A stretch of DNA of 16,314 nucleotides, from the NCBI GenBank assembly GCA_017460265.1, contig JAFUBJ010000096.1, positions 1-16,314 on the forward strand, in the 5' to 3' direction. The position numbers and the translations under genes were made by a program. Source of the stretch: Atopobiaceae bacterium (lineage in GTDB: Bacteria; Actinomycetota; Coriobacteriia; Coriobacteriales; Atopobiaceae). Shown piece by piece: positions 6,408-14,206 of this stretch. The notes under the pieces were generated by a model. That model worked only from the letters and a program-made list of their open reading frames with translations, made no database searches and had not been told where the DNA came from. Every line of letters starts with the position of its first letter. Positions within the stretch are counted from its first letter, which is position 1.

Positions 6408-7415
6408 TTACATCTCGGAGGCACCACCGAAGACGAGGGTGACCGGCGTGTTCTGGTACACAGCGGCGATTGCCTCTGCAAACTCGTCGGCAACTGAGAT
6501 CATCTTGATCTTGGAGCCCTTCGTGTTCGCAACCGGGCACGGACTGGCGTCGGTCACCACGCACTCGACAATGGGCGCGTTCTCAAGACGCTCGATGGCC
6601 TGGCCAGAGAAGATGCCGTGCGTCGAGCTGACGTAGATATCGCCCGCGCCCATCTCCTTGAGCTTCTTGATGGAGCCCACGAGCGTGCCGGCGGTGTCGA
6701 TCATGTCGTCGTTGATGATGCAGGTCTTGCCCACGATGTTGCCGATGACGCCCATGACCTCGGCCGCATTGTGCTTGGGGCGGCTCTTGTGGGCGATGGC
6801 CATCTCGCAGCCCAGATAGTCGGCCAGCTTCTTAGCGACCTTGGCGCGGCCCATGTCGGGAGAGACGACCACGGTGTTGTCCCAGTCGAAGTCCTTGGCG
6901 GCAAAGTACTCGCCAAAGTTGTAGAGCGCCGTGAGGTGCGACACCGGTATGTCAAAGAAGCCTTGGATCTGGTTGGAGTGCAGGTCGAGCGTGATGACGC
7001 GGTCGACGCCGGCGGCCTCGAGCAGGTTTGCGATGAGGCGCGCGGTGATGGGCTCGCGCGAGGCGGCCTTGCGGTCCTGGCGCGCGTAGGCGTAGTGCGT
7101 GATGACGGCCGTGACGCTCGCCGCGCTCGCGCGCTTGGCGGCGTCGGTGATGATGAGGAGCTCCATCAGCAGGTCGTTGACGTTCTCGCCCGCGATGCAC
7201 TGGATGATGAACACCTCGTCGCCGCGGACCGACTCGTCAAAGCGGGCGTAGGTCTCGCCGTTGGCAAACTTCTCAAGCTTGAGGCCCGACAGCTTGAGGT
7301 TGAGCTTGTCTGCGATGTGCTTGGCCAGAACCGGGTTGCCGGTGCCGGTGTACACCTTGATTTCCTTGTAAACGTTGAGTGGTTTGCTCAGGTCGCAGAT
7401 TACCTCGTCTGCCAT
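6408..7415 (-). CDS. prs: Ribose-phosphate pyrophosphokinase (PRPP synthetase)
   Basis: This 335-residue enzyme makes PRPP from ribose-5-phosphate and ATP, feeding purine, pyrimidine, NAD, His and Trp synthesis. It shows the class I pattern: an FANGETYARFDESVRGDEVFIIQ region near 50-70, the ATP/metal segment HYAYARQDRKAASREPI, TLDLHSNQIQGFFDIP, and the PRPP loop INDDMIDTAGTL. It is about 15-20 residues longer than typical Prs, mainly at the N-terminus (ADEVICDLSKPLNVYKEI). The ATG at 7415 directly abuts the glmU TAG stop. Its AAGGAG ribosome site lies within the last codons of glmU, so the two genes are co-transcribed and probably translationally coupled, a widespread glmU-prs arrangement. 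Confidence 0.95.
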   Translation of the reverse strand: MADEVICDLSKPLNVYKEIKVYTGTGNPVLAKHIADKLNLKLSGLKLEKFANGETYARFDESVRGDEVFIIQCIAGENVNDLLMELLIITDAAKRASAASVTAVITHYAYARQDRKAASREPITARLIANLLEAAGVDRVITLDLHSNQIQGFFDIPVSHLTALYNFGEYFAAKDFDWDNTVVVSPDMGRAKVAKKLADYLGCEMAIAHKSRPKHNAAEVMGVIGNIVGKTCIINDDMIDTAGTLVGSIKKLKEMGAGDIYVSSTHGIFSGQAIERLENAPIVECVVTDASPCPVANTKGSKIKMISVADEFAEAIAAVYQNTPVTLVFGGASEM

Positions 7416-8807
7416 CTACTTCTCCTTATGCAGTCTCTCGCGCCTGACCTTTGCGTATCCTTCTATGACCTGCTGATCGCTGCGCTCCAGCGCAAGCGCG
7501 TCGGCCGGGACATCGCTTGTGATGCACGAACTGGCACCAACCAGAGCTCCGTCTCCGATGCTGACCGGGGCAACCATCATGGTGTCCGATCCAACGAAGA
7601 CGTCGTTGCCGATAGTAGTGCGGTGCTTGTTGACACCGTCGTAGTTGCAGGTGATGGAGCCAGCGCCAATGTTGACGCCGCTGCCCATGGAGGTGTCGCC
7701 AATGTAGGAAAGGTGCGGCACCTTGGAGCCCTCGCCAATGGTGGAGTTCTTGATTTCGACGTGGGTGCCCACGTGCGCGCGGTCGCAGAGGTGCGTTCCG
7801 GGGCGCAGATAGGCACGCGGACCGACGGTGACGTCCCGGTCAATCACGGTGTCGTAGCCCACCGTCTCTTCCACGCTGCTGCCATCCCCCACCGTGACGT
7901 TGGTGAGGCGCGTGTTGGGACCAATGACGCAGTCTCCGCCGATGGCGGTCTTGCCCCAGAGCATGGTCATGGGCAGGAGCTCGGTGTCGCGGCCTACGGT
8001 GACCTCGGGGCCGACCCACACCTGGGCAGGATCGAGCATGGTCACGCCCTCGGCCATCAGCTGGTTGTTGATGCGCTCCTGCATGATCTTGGTGACCTGC
8101 GCGAGCTGCACGCGCGAGTTGACGCCCAGAAGCTCGGAGTCGTCGGCGGCCAGCAGTGCGGAGACCGGCTCGCCAATCTCGCGATAGATGCCCACCATGT
8201 CGGTGAGGTAATACTCGCCCTGGGCGTTGTTGTTGCCGATCTTGTCAATGTTCTCGGACAGGCGCCTGCCGCAGAAGCAGTAGATGCCCGAGTTGCACTC
8301 GGTAAGGGTTGCCTGCTCTTCGGGCGTGCAGTCCTTGTGCTCGATGATAACCAGCACGTTGCCCTCGGCATCGCGCTTGATGCGGCCATAGCCGGTAGGG
8401 TCTGCGGGACTCATGGTAAGCACGGTGCAGGCGTAATGGCCGCCCTTGGTATGCTCGACAAGGTTCTTGATGGTCTCGGCACGCATGAGGGGCGTGTCGC
8501 CGTAAAGGACGACCGTCGGGCCGTGGAAGTCTCCGAGGGCGTCGCGCACGCACATCATGGCGTGACCAGTGCCCAGGCGCTCGGTCTGCTCGACAAACTC
8601 GACGTCGGCATCACCGGCAAAGACGGCCTTGACCTCGTCCGCGTGGTTTCCAACTACAACGATGATGCGGTCAGCACCCGCCTCGCGAGCAGCATGGACA
8701 GGCCACCACACGAGGGGGCGGTCCATCAACTTATGCGCTACTTTGGGATGACGGGACTTCATGCGCGTTCCCTCGCCGGCGGCGAGAACGATCGCGGTCA
8801 GTGACAT
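7416..8807 (-). CDS. glmU: Bifunctional UDP-N-acetylglucosamine pyrophosphorylase / glucosamine-1-phosphate N-acetyltransferase
   Basis: This 463-residue enzyme makes UDP-GlcNAc for peptidoglycan and other cell-envelope polymers. The N-terminal uridylyltransferase starts SLTAIVLAAGEGTRMKS and contains GTGHAMM, YGDTPLM and NSGIYCF. The C-terminal half is a left-handed beta-helix of hexapeptide repeats (GPEVTVGRD..., VTVGPRAYLRPGTHL, VHVGTHVEIKNS-like turns, SYIGDTSMGSGVNIGAGS, CNYDGVNKHRT), the acetyltransferase site. I place the start at 8807, with GGAGG eight bases upstream. An ATG at 8870 in the same frame falls in the promoter and adds 21 residues unlike the family. Its last codons contain the prs ribosome site. 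Confidence 0.95.
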   Translation of the reverse strand: MSLTAIVLAAGEGTRMKSRHPKVAHKLMDRPLVWWPVHAAREAGADRIIVVVGNHADEVKAVFAGDADVEFVEQTERLGTGHAMMCVRDALGDFHGPTVVLYGDTPLMRAETIKNLVEHTKGGHYACTVLTMSPADPTGYGRIKRDAEGNVLVIIEHKDCTPEEQATLTECNSGIYCFCGRRLSENIDKIGNNNAQGEYYLTDMVGIYREIGEPVSALLAADDSELLGVNSRVQLAQVTKIMQERINNQLMAEGVTMLDPAQVWVGPEVTVGRDTELLPMTMLWGKTAIGGDCVIGPNTRLTNVTVGDGSSVEETVGYDTVIDRDVTVGPRAYLRPGTHLCDRAHVGTHVEIKNSTIGEGSKVPHLSYIGDTSMGSGVNIGAGSITCNYDGVNKHRTTIGNDVFVGSDTMMVAPVSIGDGALVGASSCITSDVPADALALERSDQQVIEGYAKVRRERLHKEK

Positions 8808-8868
8808 AGGGGGCCTCCAGCCTCTGTAACATGTCCCGGAAAGGCGACCATAGAGTCGCACTATCACC

Positions 8869-8897
8869 ATAATAGCGCGCGTTCGCCGCCATTTTAA
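8869..8897 (-). promoter_or_regulatory. Putative glmU-prs promoter
   Basis: On the minus strand there is a -35-like TTAAAA (8897-8892, 4 of 6) and a -10 of TATTAT (8874-8869, 5 of 6) with a 17-bp spacer. It would give a leader of about 55 nt before the glmU start at 8807. Confidence 0.55.
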
Positions 8898-8992
8898 TAC
8901 CGTTCACGCTCGGCAAAGATTGTACACAGGTGGCCTGGGGGGCGTACGGGGAGTTTGAGCAGATGAATTGGACCCGTTGTTTGTGGGTCGTT

Positions 8993-9062
8993 CCGCTCGG
9001 GACCAGAGGGTCCGACCCTTTGGTCCACCGCTCGGGACCAGAGGGTCCGCCCCTTTGGTCCA
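8993..9062. repeat. Two tandem 35-bp repeats, each able to form a hairpin
   Basis: The units at 8993-9027 and 9028-9062 are head-to-tail and differ at one base (A at about 9015, C at the equivalent place in unit 2). Inside each unit GGACCAGAGGGTC faces a near-perfect complement (GACCCTTTGGTCC) almost without loop, so each copy is itself nearly palindromic. They lie past the hydrolase stop and upstream of the glmU promoter. Confidence 0.93.
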
Positions 9063-9069
9063 GGACAAT

Positions 9070-9096
9070 AACCGGAAGGGCACTACCCTTCCGGTT
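9070..9096 (-). terminator. Probable terminator of the alpha/beta hydrolase gene
   Basis: A perfect 11-bp stem (AACCGGAAGGG at 9070-9080, CCCTTCCGGTT at 9086-9096) has loop CACTA. It lies 11 bp after the hydrolase stop. The bases following on the minus strand (ATTGTCC) are only weakly T-rich. Confidence 0.72.
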
Positions 9097-9107
9097 CGCC
9101 CTCCTGG

Positions 9108-10118
9108 CTATGGCACGAGATGCTTGCGCAGGAACGCCTCCACCATGTCGAGCGCCGCAGCACAGCGGAATCCCCCACTTCCATGGTGGGCATCGGGGAG
9201 CTTGTAAAACTCGACCTCCTGACCAGCGGAGCGTAGCGCCTCGTACAGCAGCACCGACTGCTCGAAGTTCACTATCTGGTCGCGCCCTCCGTGCATGATG
9301 AGCGTCGGTGGCATCGTGCGCTCGGACGCAGGCACGACGTAGGAGAGGGGGCTAGCCGCCGCAGACCATTCGGGATGCTCTCTCACGACCCGCTGCCCCA
9401 GCACGGCCCCCTCGGGACTCTCCGGACGGTTGTGGTCCTGGGCGCTGGGGATGCAGTTCATCTGGTCGAGCGCCGTCGGCCCATACCAGTCCACCACGCA
9501 AGAGACCGATGCCATCTGGTCCGCATAAATCGGCGTGTCCAACGCAATCGTCTCTCCCTCGACGGATATGGTGGCAGGCCCTTCCGCCGTGAAGCTTGCC
9601 ATAAGGACCGTATGCGCGCCCGAGGAATCTCCCCATGCGGCCATGCGGGCAGGGTCGATATGCAACTCGTCGGCATGTGCGCGCAGGAAGCGCACGGCCG
9701 TCTTGAAGTCCTGCATTTGCGCGGGAAACGGGGCAAGCGAGCTTTCGCGGTACTGCACGCTCGCAACGACAAACCCACGCTCAGCCAGGCGCACATGGTC
9801 GGCAAAATGCCCGTAGATGTGCTGCGTACGCCAACCAGAGCCTTGGCAGAAGACCACGCAAGGGTATCCATCTTTGCCGTAAGAGGCCTTGATGGGGTCC
9901 TTGCTCGAGGGGATGAGCACATACAGGCTGCGCGGACAGGCGCTGCCGTCTTCAAGGGTGCGGGTCACGTAGGTCATTTCGCGAAATTCCACCTGGTACA
10001 GGTCATCGTCAGCAAGGCCCTCAAGGATCTGGCAGCCCTTCGGGAGAAGTGGACTTTGCGGAAACTGGTCAAGGGGGACGCCGGAAAGGGGTTCAGCATA
10101 GGGACGGAGTTCAGACAT
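9108..10118 (-). CDS. Alpha/beta hydrolase (esterase/lipase-like)
   Basis: This 336-residue protein is a serine hydrolase of the alpha/beta fold, close to the esterase/BD-FAE type. It has no signal peptide, so it should act in the cytoplasm. A YPCVVFCQGSGW strand and oxyanion region leads to the nucleophile elbow AAWGDSSGAH (Ser at about 165). The acid is in LIMHGGRDQIV (Asp near 280) and the base in LPDAHHGSGG (His near 311). The start is ATG at 10118, with AAAGGA six to seven bases upstream; a TTG at 10133 in frame is less likely. It lies 76 bp after the PTS gene, across a hairpin, and is probably co-transcribed with it. It may remove an acyl group from the imported sugar conjugate; that substrate is inference. 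Confidence 0.85.
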   Translation of the reverse strand: MSELRPYAEPLSGVPLDQFPQSPLLPKGCQILEGLADDDLYQVEFREMTYVTRTLEDGSACPRSLYVLIPSSKDPIKASYGKDGYPCVVFCQGSGWRTQHIYGHFADHVRLAERGFVVASVQYRESSLAPFPAQMQDFKTAVRFLRAHADELHIDPARMAAWGDSSGAHTVLMASFTAEGPATISVEGETIALDTPIYADQMASVSCVVDWYGPTALDQMNCIPSAQDHNRPESPEGAVLGQRVVREHPEWSAAASPLSYVVPASERTMPPTLIMHGGRDQIVNFEQSVLLYEALRSAGQEVEFYKLPDAHHGSGGFRCAAALDMVEAFLRKHLVP

Positions 10119-10130
10119 GGAAGGTCCTTT

Positions 10131-10162
10131 CAAGAAAGGGACGCCGCGCCGCGCGACGTCCC
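10131..10162 (-). terminator. Hairpin between the PTS gene and the hydrolase gene
   Basis: On the minus strand a GC-rich stem (GGGACG/CGTCCC outer, CGCG/CGCG inner, one mismatch, loop of 3) at 10138-10162 is followed by TTTCTTG. The ribosome site of the hydrolase gene comes right after. It could be a partial terminator or an RNA stabiliser that lowers hydrolase expression relative to the PTS. Confidence 0.55.
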
Positions 10163-10193
10163 CAAGGAAGGAAAGACTTGTTTCGAGCTTACC

Positions 10194-11651
10194 TTATGCG
10201 GCAGCCTTTTCTGCCTCGGCTTCGGCGTCCGTCTTGGTGCCCAGGACAAACACGGCGGCGATTGCGACGAGCGTTGCGATCACGCCACCCACGGCCAGGC
10301 CGATGAAGCCCTTGTCGATGCCGTTGACCGGGTCGATGTAGCAGGGCAGACCAAGCCAGCCGTTAGCACCAGGGGTGAACCACTTTGCGCCACAGGCACC
10401 TGCGATTGCGCCACCGATGCCGGAGCCAATGAACGTGGCCCACATGAGCTTTTTGCGGGGGATGAGGATGCCGTAGAGGGCGGGCTCAGCGACACCAAAG
10501 ATGCTGGAGATGAGGGCCGGAATGTGCAGGGAGGTGTTGAGCTCCTTGTCCTTGCACTTGATGACCATGCCGATGCAGGCACCCATGATTGCGCCACAGC
10601 CGGCGAAGTTGAGCGGGTTCAGGGTGGAGTAACCAACGGCGCTCATCTCGGTGAACCACAGAGGAATGATGCCCCAGTGCAGACCGAACATGACGAGCAG
10701 GCTCCAGAAGGTGCCGACGACGAAGCCAGCGAGGGCAGGAGAGATCGCGAGGAAGGCCTGGATGCCCATGGCGACGGCGTTGGCAAGGATGGTGGTGACG
10801 GGGCCGATGATGAGAAGTCCTGCAAGACCGGAAAGAACGAGCGTGAAGACGTTGGCAAAGATGCCACGGATGAGCTCGGGCAGGCAGCCCTCAAAGAACT
10901 TGTGCACCTTGGCAGCGAACCAGATGATGGGGATGGAGGGAAGGACCTGGAGGTAGTAGTTGAGCAGCACCAGGGGGATGCCAAAGACGTCACCGTAGAC
11001 GTTGGCCTGCAGCAGGGGGTTGCCTTCGAAGAGGACGCCCGTCGGGTCGCCGCCCACAAGCGTGATGAGGTCAGGGTAGATGAGGATGCCGCCAATGGCC
11101 ATGGAGAGAACCGGCTTGAGACCAAACTTCTGGCCCGCAGCCCAGGCGACGATGATGGGGAAGAACTGGAAGGCCGCATAGCCGGTGGCATAGAGCACGG
11201 TGTAGGTCGTGGTGCCCTTGAACTCTGGGGCAAAGGCGCAGATGAGCGACAGGATCGAGACGATGAAGCCGCCAGCCATCAGGACGCCCAGAATGGGCTG
11301 GAAGATCTCTGAGATGGTGCCCAGAAGGGCGCTGAACGGATCGGTCTTCTTCTTGTCAGCCGCAGTTTCGGCGGGGTCGGCGGCGACCTCTCCACCCTGG
11401 TTCACCGGATAGGTCTCGATGAACTCGTTGTAGATGCCCTCGACCATGGGACCGACAACAACCTGGTACTGCCCGCCCTGCTGCACGACGTCGATGACGC
11501 CCTTCGTGGCCTTCAGGCCCCCCGTGTCGCAGATGCTCTCGTCCTTGAGCCTGAAGCGCAGACGCGTGACGCAGTGAGACAGGCTGGATATGTTATCGAG
11601 TCCGCCGACGCCCTTGAAGATCGCGGCATTGAGCTCTTCGTACTTGCCCAT
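10194..11651 (-). CDS. PTS transporter subunit IIBC, glucose/beta-glucoside family
   Basis: This 485-residue membrane protein imports and phosphorylates a sugar using phosphate from PEP. Residues 1-80 are an EIIB domain with phosphorylated Cys27 in LSHCVTRLRFRLKDES. From about 110 on is the EIIC domain with roughly ten hydrophobic segments and the sugar-site motif GVAEPALYGI (canonical GITEP). The PIIVAWAAGQKFG and MAIGGILIYP blocks resemble beta-glucoside/sucrose permeases. There is no C-terminal EIIA domain, so it must borrow IIA from elsewhere, as TreB and MurP do. The ATG at 11651 has AAAGGAAGG upstream. The real sugar (beta-glucoside, sucrose, trehalose or MurNAc) cannot be decided, and no phospho-glycosidase lies in the window. 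Confidence 0.87.
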   Translation of the reverse strand: MGKYEELNAAIFKGVGGLDNISSLSHCVTRLRFRLKDESICDTGGLKATKGVIDVVQQGGQYQVVVGPMVEGIYNEFIETYPVNQGGEVAADPAETAADKKKTDPFSALLGTISEIFQPILGVLMAGGFIVSILSLICAFAPEFKGTTTYTVLYATGYAAFQFFPIIVAWAAGQKFGLKPVLSMAIGGILIYPDLITLVGGDPTGVLFEGNPLLQANVYGDVFGIPLVLLNYYLQVLPSIPIIWFAAKVHKFFEGCLPELIRGIFANVFTLVLSGLAGLLIIGPVTTILANAVAMGIQAFLAISPALAGFVVGTFWSLLVMFGLHWGIIPLWFTEMSAVGYSTLNPLNFAGCGAIMGACIGMVIKCKDKELNTSLHIPALISSIFGVAEPALYGILIPRKKLMWATFIGSGIGGAIAGACGAKWFTPGANGWLGLPCYIDPVNGIDKGFIGLAVGGVIATLVAIAAVFVLGTKTDAEAEAEKAAA

Positions 11652-11757
11652 GATGGTTCCTTCCTTTGGAAGCTCGTTACTCTACGTGTCTCGTGGCGGT
11701 GCTTCCGGGTAGTCGACGTGCCGGGACGCGTTCCGTCTTGGACTCTTTCTGATTACC

Positions 11758-11786
11758 ATAGTAGGAGCGTATATATTCCATAGCAA
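11758..11786 (-). promoter_or_regulatory. Putative promoter of the PTS-hydrolase operon
   Basis: On the minus strand there is a -35 of TTGCTA (11786-11781) and a -10 of TACTAT (11763-11758), both 4 of 6, with a 17-bp A/T-rich spacer. The leader to the PTS start would be about 100 nt. I see no clear BglG-type antiterminator sequence in it. Confidence 0.6.
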
Positions 11787-11829
11787 TTCACTTATGAGTT
11801 TTATTCTTTCCGACTTGGATATTATCTGA

Positions 11830-11875
11830 CGGCACAATAAGAGAGGAACCCACCCCATCGTAAGGGCAGGCTCCT
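11830..11875 (-). terminator. Probable terminator of the ceramidase-like operon
   Basis: On the minus strand a 12-bp stem containing a few G-T pairs (AGGAGCCTGCCC at 11875-11864, GGGTGGGTTCCT at 11855-11844) encloses an 8-nt loop. It is followed by CTCTTATTGT. It lies about 30 bp after the stop at 11904 and would separate this operon from the PTS gene. Confidence 0.65.
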
Positions 11876-11903
11876 AACGTTTTCCAGTCTGTCTTTTGGA
11901 CTG

Positions 11904-13007
11904 CTATCCCAGCAGCTGGCTTGCCTGGATCAGCTTGCCCACCAGGATCTCGGGGTCTCCCTTGGGAACCATGGACTTCTGCGTCTCGAAGGAGAGACCA
12001 TACTCCTCCTTGGGCAGCCAGTACTCCAGGTAGCCGTTGGTGTAGCCAAAGACAAGGCCCTCTACCGGGCATTCCTTGCGCATCTGGATGCCAAACTTGC
12101 CACCAAACTCACACGGCGAGACAAACAGATGCAGCCCGCCCAGGCTAATGACCTCGCAGAGCGCCACCTCATGGCCACGCTCGTTGTGCACGATGTGGTG
12201 GACCGTCTGCACACGGATGCCGCCCAGCGGTACTTCGGTCTCCACAGGTATGGCTGCAATCTGCGGCGCGATGCCACTGCTGATGCGCTCGGCCTCCTCC
12301 ACGCCACGGCCCTGCCGCGTATTGCGGTTTGAGCAGTCACCCGCCGCTCCCACGATCATCGCTGGGAAGAAGCCAAATGCAGGCTCAAGCTTCTTTGAGG
12401 TCATGCCGGCAAACTCGGAGTTCATGCGCGTCTCGTCGGGGCCGCAGGTGGCGCTGTGACATGCCCAGTTGACAAGGCCGGCAAAAGGCTCGCCCGTTGC
12501 CGCGTCAAAGAACTTGACGACCGTGACCTCCTGGTCGGCCGGCTCGTTGGTGATGCGGTTGTTGTACCAGCCAAATATCTCCTGCCTGCCCAGACGGCAC
12601 GTGGCGGGGCGGGCATTGGCGCGCGCCTCCTCGAAGGCGCTGCAGATGGTCTCCATGAACCAGTCGAAATAGGCCTGCTCAAACTTGCCCGTCCACCAGG
12701 TGCGGTGGTAGGCCACCACCGTGGTGTGGTTATGCGTGGCGCAGAGCAGCACGCAGTCGCGGCTGATGCCATAGCGCTCGTGGAGGAGCGTCTTGGCATC
12801 CTCGGCTGTGTCCTCATCGATTTCCATGAAGTCGCACGAAAGGACAAAAAGCTCCTGGCCTCCGTCCTCAAAGTAGAGTGCGTTGCCAAAGACGTCATCG
12901 TAGATGCCCGTGGCAGGATGCAGACGGTTCTCGAGGTTGCGGTAGCCGATGAGATAGACCTCGTCGGTCTGCGGGGTAAGGCAGCGGCGGGCGTGTCCGA
13001 TATTCAT
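11904..13007 (-). CDS. Neutral/alkaline ceramidase-like hydrolase, apparently complete active site
   Basis: This 367-residue protein resembles the N-terminal catalytic domain of neutral ceramidases, zinc amidases. It has no signal peptide and lacks the C-terminal Ig-like domain, so it is a short cytoplasmic version. Landmarks are an opening GHARRCLTP strand, CATHNHTT with His92 and His94, FGWYNNRI (Asn150-Arg151), VNWACHSATCG with His184, and IVGAAGDCSNRNTR with Ser226 at the position of the usual catalytic serine (GDxSPN). True ceramide substrates are not implied; many bacterial members are of unknown specificity. The ATG at 13007 lies 3 bp after the stop of the homologous upstream gene, whose last codons carry the GGAG ribosome site. 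Confidence 0.72.
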   Translation of the reverse strand: MNIGHARRCLTPQTDEVYLIGYRNLENRLHPATGIYDDVFGNALYFEDGGQELFVLSCDFMEIDEDTAEDAKTLLHERYGISRDCVLLCATHNHTTVVAYHRTWWTGKFEQAYFDWFMETICSAFEEARANARPATCRLGRQEIFGWYNNRITNEPADQEVTVVKFFDAATGEPFAGLVNWACHSATCGPDETRMNSEFAGMTSKKLEPAFGFFPAMIVGAAGDCSNRNTRQGRGVEEAERISSGIAPQIAAIPVETEVPLGGIRVQTVHHIVHNERGHEVALCEVISLGGLHLFVSPCEFGGKFGIQMRKECPVEGLVFGYTNGYLEYWLPKEEYGLSFETQKSMVPKGDPEILVGKLIQASQLLG

Positions 13008-13010
13008 GGG

Positions 13011-14183
13011 TTACTCCTTCACAAGGTTGAGGATGGCGGTTGCAAGCACCTCGTCGGCGCCGCGGGCAAATCCCGAGTTCATTGCCTCGTAGGTGATGCG
13101 GTCGTAAGCCTCGGCGCTGGGCAGGTACTTTTGGGCTCCGTTTACCATGGTGAGCACCTCGAGGCAGCCTTCGCCCGCTTCGCGCAGGCGCGCGCCAAAG
13201 GCGCTGTCTACTTCGGGCTGCAGGCCCGCCACGGTAAGGCGTCCAAGGCGCGCAACGGAGACCAGCGTGTCGACAGCGCCTTCAGGGACAAACGCGTAGC
13301 TACGGGTCGGGGCAAGGCTGTGGAAGTCCGCGCGTCTCTGCGCGGGACAGGTCACGGTAAGCTGGCTCAGCTCGACGGAGCTGACGCTCAGGCGCTCAGC
13401 ATAGGTCAGGGCTGCCGTCACCTCTGCGGAAAGAATGCGCCCCAGCTCAGGCAGGGCGCCCGCACCTTTCACACGAGGCGTCTGGTCTCCCGCGGCACCC
13501 ACCATGAAGACCGCGACACCACCCAGGCGCTCCTCAAGAAGCCGCGACGTTTCACCTGCAAGATCGGCGCTCGCCAGCGCACGGCCCTCTGCGTCACGTA
13601 TGCCCTGGACCATCGACGACTGCACGTCAACCGTATAGATCGTGGCTACCGTACGCCGGAGGTGGTCAAGCGAGACAAGGCGCATAACGCGCACCGAACG
13701 ATCGGAGAAGCCATTCGGGTCGATGCCCAGCCACCAGCCCTCGGGAGTCTGTACGTCACGATTAGCGTTGACCGAGCAGCGGCCGCGCGCAACCTCAAAT
13801 TGCACGGGGGCAAGCTCTTCCATTGACGCCGCGCAGGCAGCACGTACCGCCGCCACCAGGCGCTTCGCAAGAAGCACGTTGCGAGCGCGTTCCTCGTCCG
13901 TAGCCAGGTGCTCCGGCGTACGAACATGAGGCACGCTGAACGTGTGGGTCACGCTGACCCACACCGTCTCTTCCCTGCAGCGCACGACTGCCGCGGCGGC
14001 CGAACGCAACGGAGCGTCATCACGCATCGAAGTGGCGTCTACCGAGATCAGGCAGGATCGCGTGCCGTCGGGGTTCTGAAAGACGATGGAGCGCACGTGC
14101 AGGTCATCGCGGACGATGTCAAATCCGTCAAAGGGAAGCACGCCCTCGAGGTCGATACGAGCTTTTCCAGCTCCAGCAAGCAT
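13011..14183 (-). CDS. Neutral ceramidase-like protein with altered active-site residues
   Basis: This 390-residue cytoplasmic protein is a distant relative of the gene just downstream. It has the same order of elements: GAGKARIDLEG at the N-terminus, RDDLHVRSIVF, VTHTFSVPH (about 78-86), an Asn-Arg pair (141-142), and MVGAAGDQTPR (228-237). Where the neighbour has HNH this one has HTF (Phe82). Where the neighbour has ACHSAT it has DVQSSM (Gln188), and the serine of GDCS is Thr235. It may be a non-catalytic partner or have changed chemistry. The ATG at 14183 has GAGGA upstream; an in-frame start further upstream (14312) overlaps the amidohydrolase gene and is rejected. It is 23 bp from the amidohydrolase stop and 3 bp from the next gene, so it sits within one operon. 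Confidence 0.68.
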   Translation of the reverse strand: MLAGAGKARIDLEGVLPFDGFDIVRDDLHVRSIVFQNPDGTRSCLISVDATSMRDDAPLRSAAAAVVRCREETVWVSVTHTFSVPHVRTPEHLATDEERARNVLLAKRLVAAVRAACAASMEELAPVQFEVARGRCSVNANRDVQTPEGWWLGIDPNGFSDRSVRVMRLVSLDHLRRTVATIYTVDVQSSMVQGIRDAEGRALASADLAGETSRLLEERLGGVAVFMVGAAGDQTPRVKGAGALPELGRILSAEVTAALTYAERLSVSSVELSQLTVTCPAQRRADFHSLAPTRSYAFVPEGAVDTLVSVARLGRLTVAGLQPEVDSAFGARLREAGEGCLEVLTMVNGAQKYLPSAEAYDRITYEAMNSGFARGADEVLATAILNLVKE

Positions 14184-14206
14184 GGTTCCTCTTTCTGGTT
14201 GTAACG

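Larger units (their letters stand above)
8808..9107. other. Intergenic region between glmU and the alpha/beta hydrolase gene
   Basis: These 300 bp hold the glmU promoter and leader, the two tandem 35-bp hairpin repeats with a small GACCC/GGGTC hairpin (8971-8989) just before them, and the terminator of the hydrolase gene. I see no gene here. Confidence 0.7.

Noticed and set aside
5158..6497. Other long frames across the insertion sequence on both strands
   Set aside because: The very high GC of the transposase gene keeps all frames open. Only the 5239-6288 frame has zinc-ribbon and DDE motifs.
6618..8804. Very long plus-strand open frame (728 codons)
   Set aside because: It is antisense to prs and glmU, whose motifs are unmistakable. 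Long antisense frames are expected in high-GC DNA, and its translation shows no recognisable domain.
8993..9062. CRISPR-like repeats
   Set aside because: There are only two units, directly joined without spacers, and no cas genes are nearby.
9291..11312. Long plus-strand open frame (673 codons)
   Set aside because: It runs antisense to the alpha/beta hydrolase and PTS genes and is rich in His/Asp/Glu/Gly in a way typical of codon-mirror artefacts.
11652..11757. BglG/LicT-type ribonucleic antiterminator in the PTS leader
   Set aside because: Only weak inverted repeats are present, with no T-run terminator and no sequence like the known antiterminator consensus.
12456..13826. Plus-strand open frame of 456 codons
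   Set aside because: It is antisense to both ceramidase-like genes, which have good ribosome sites, tight spacing and conserved motifs.
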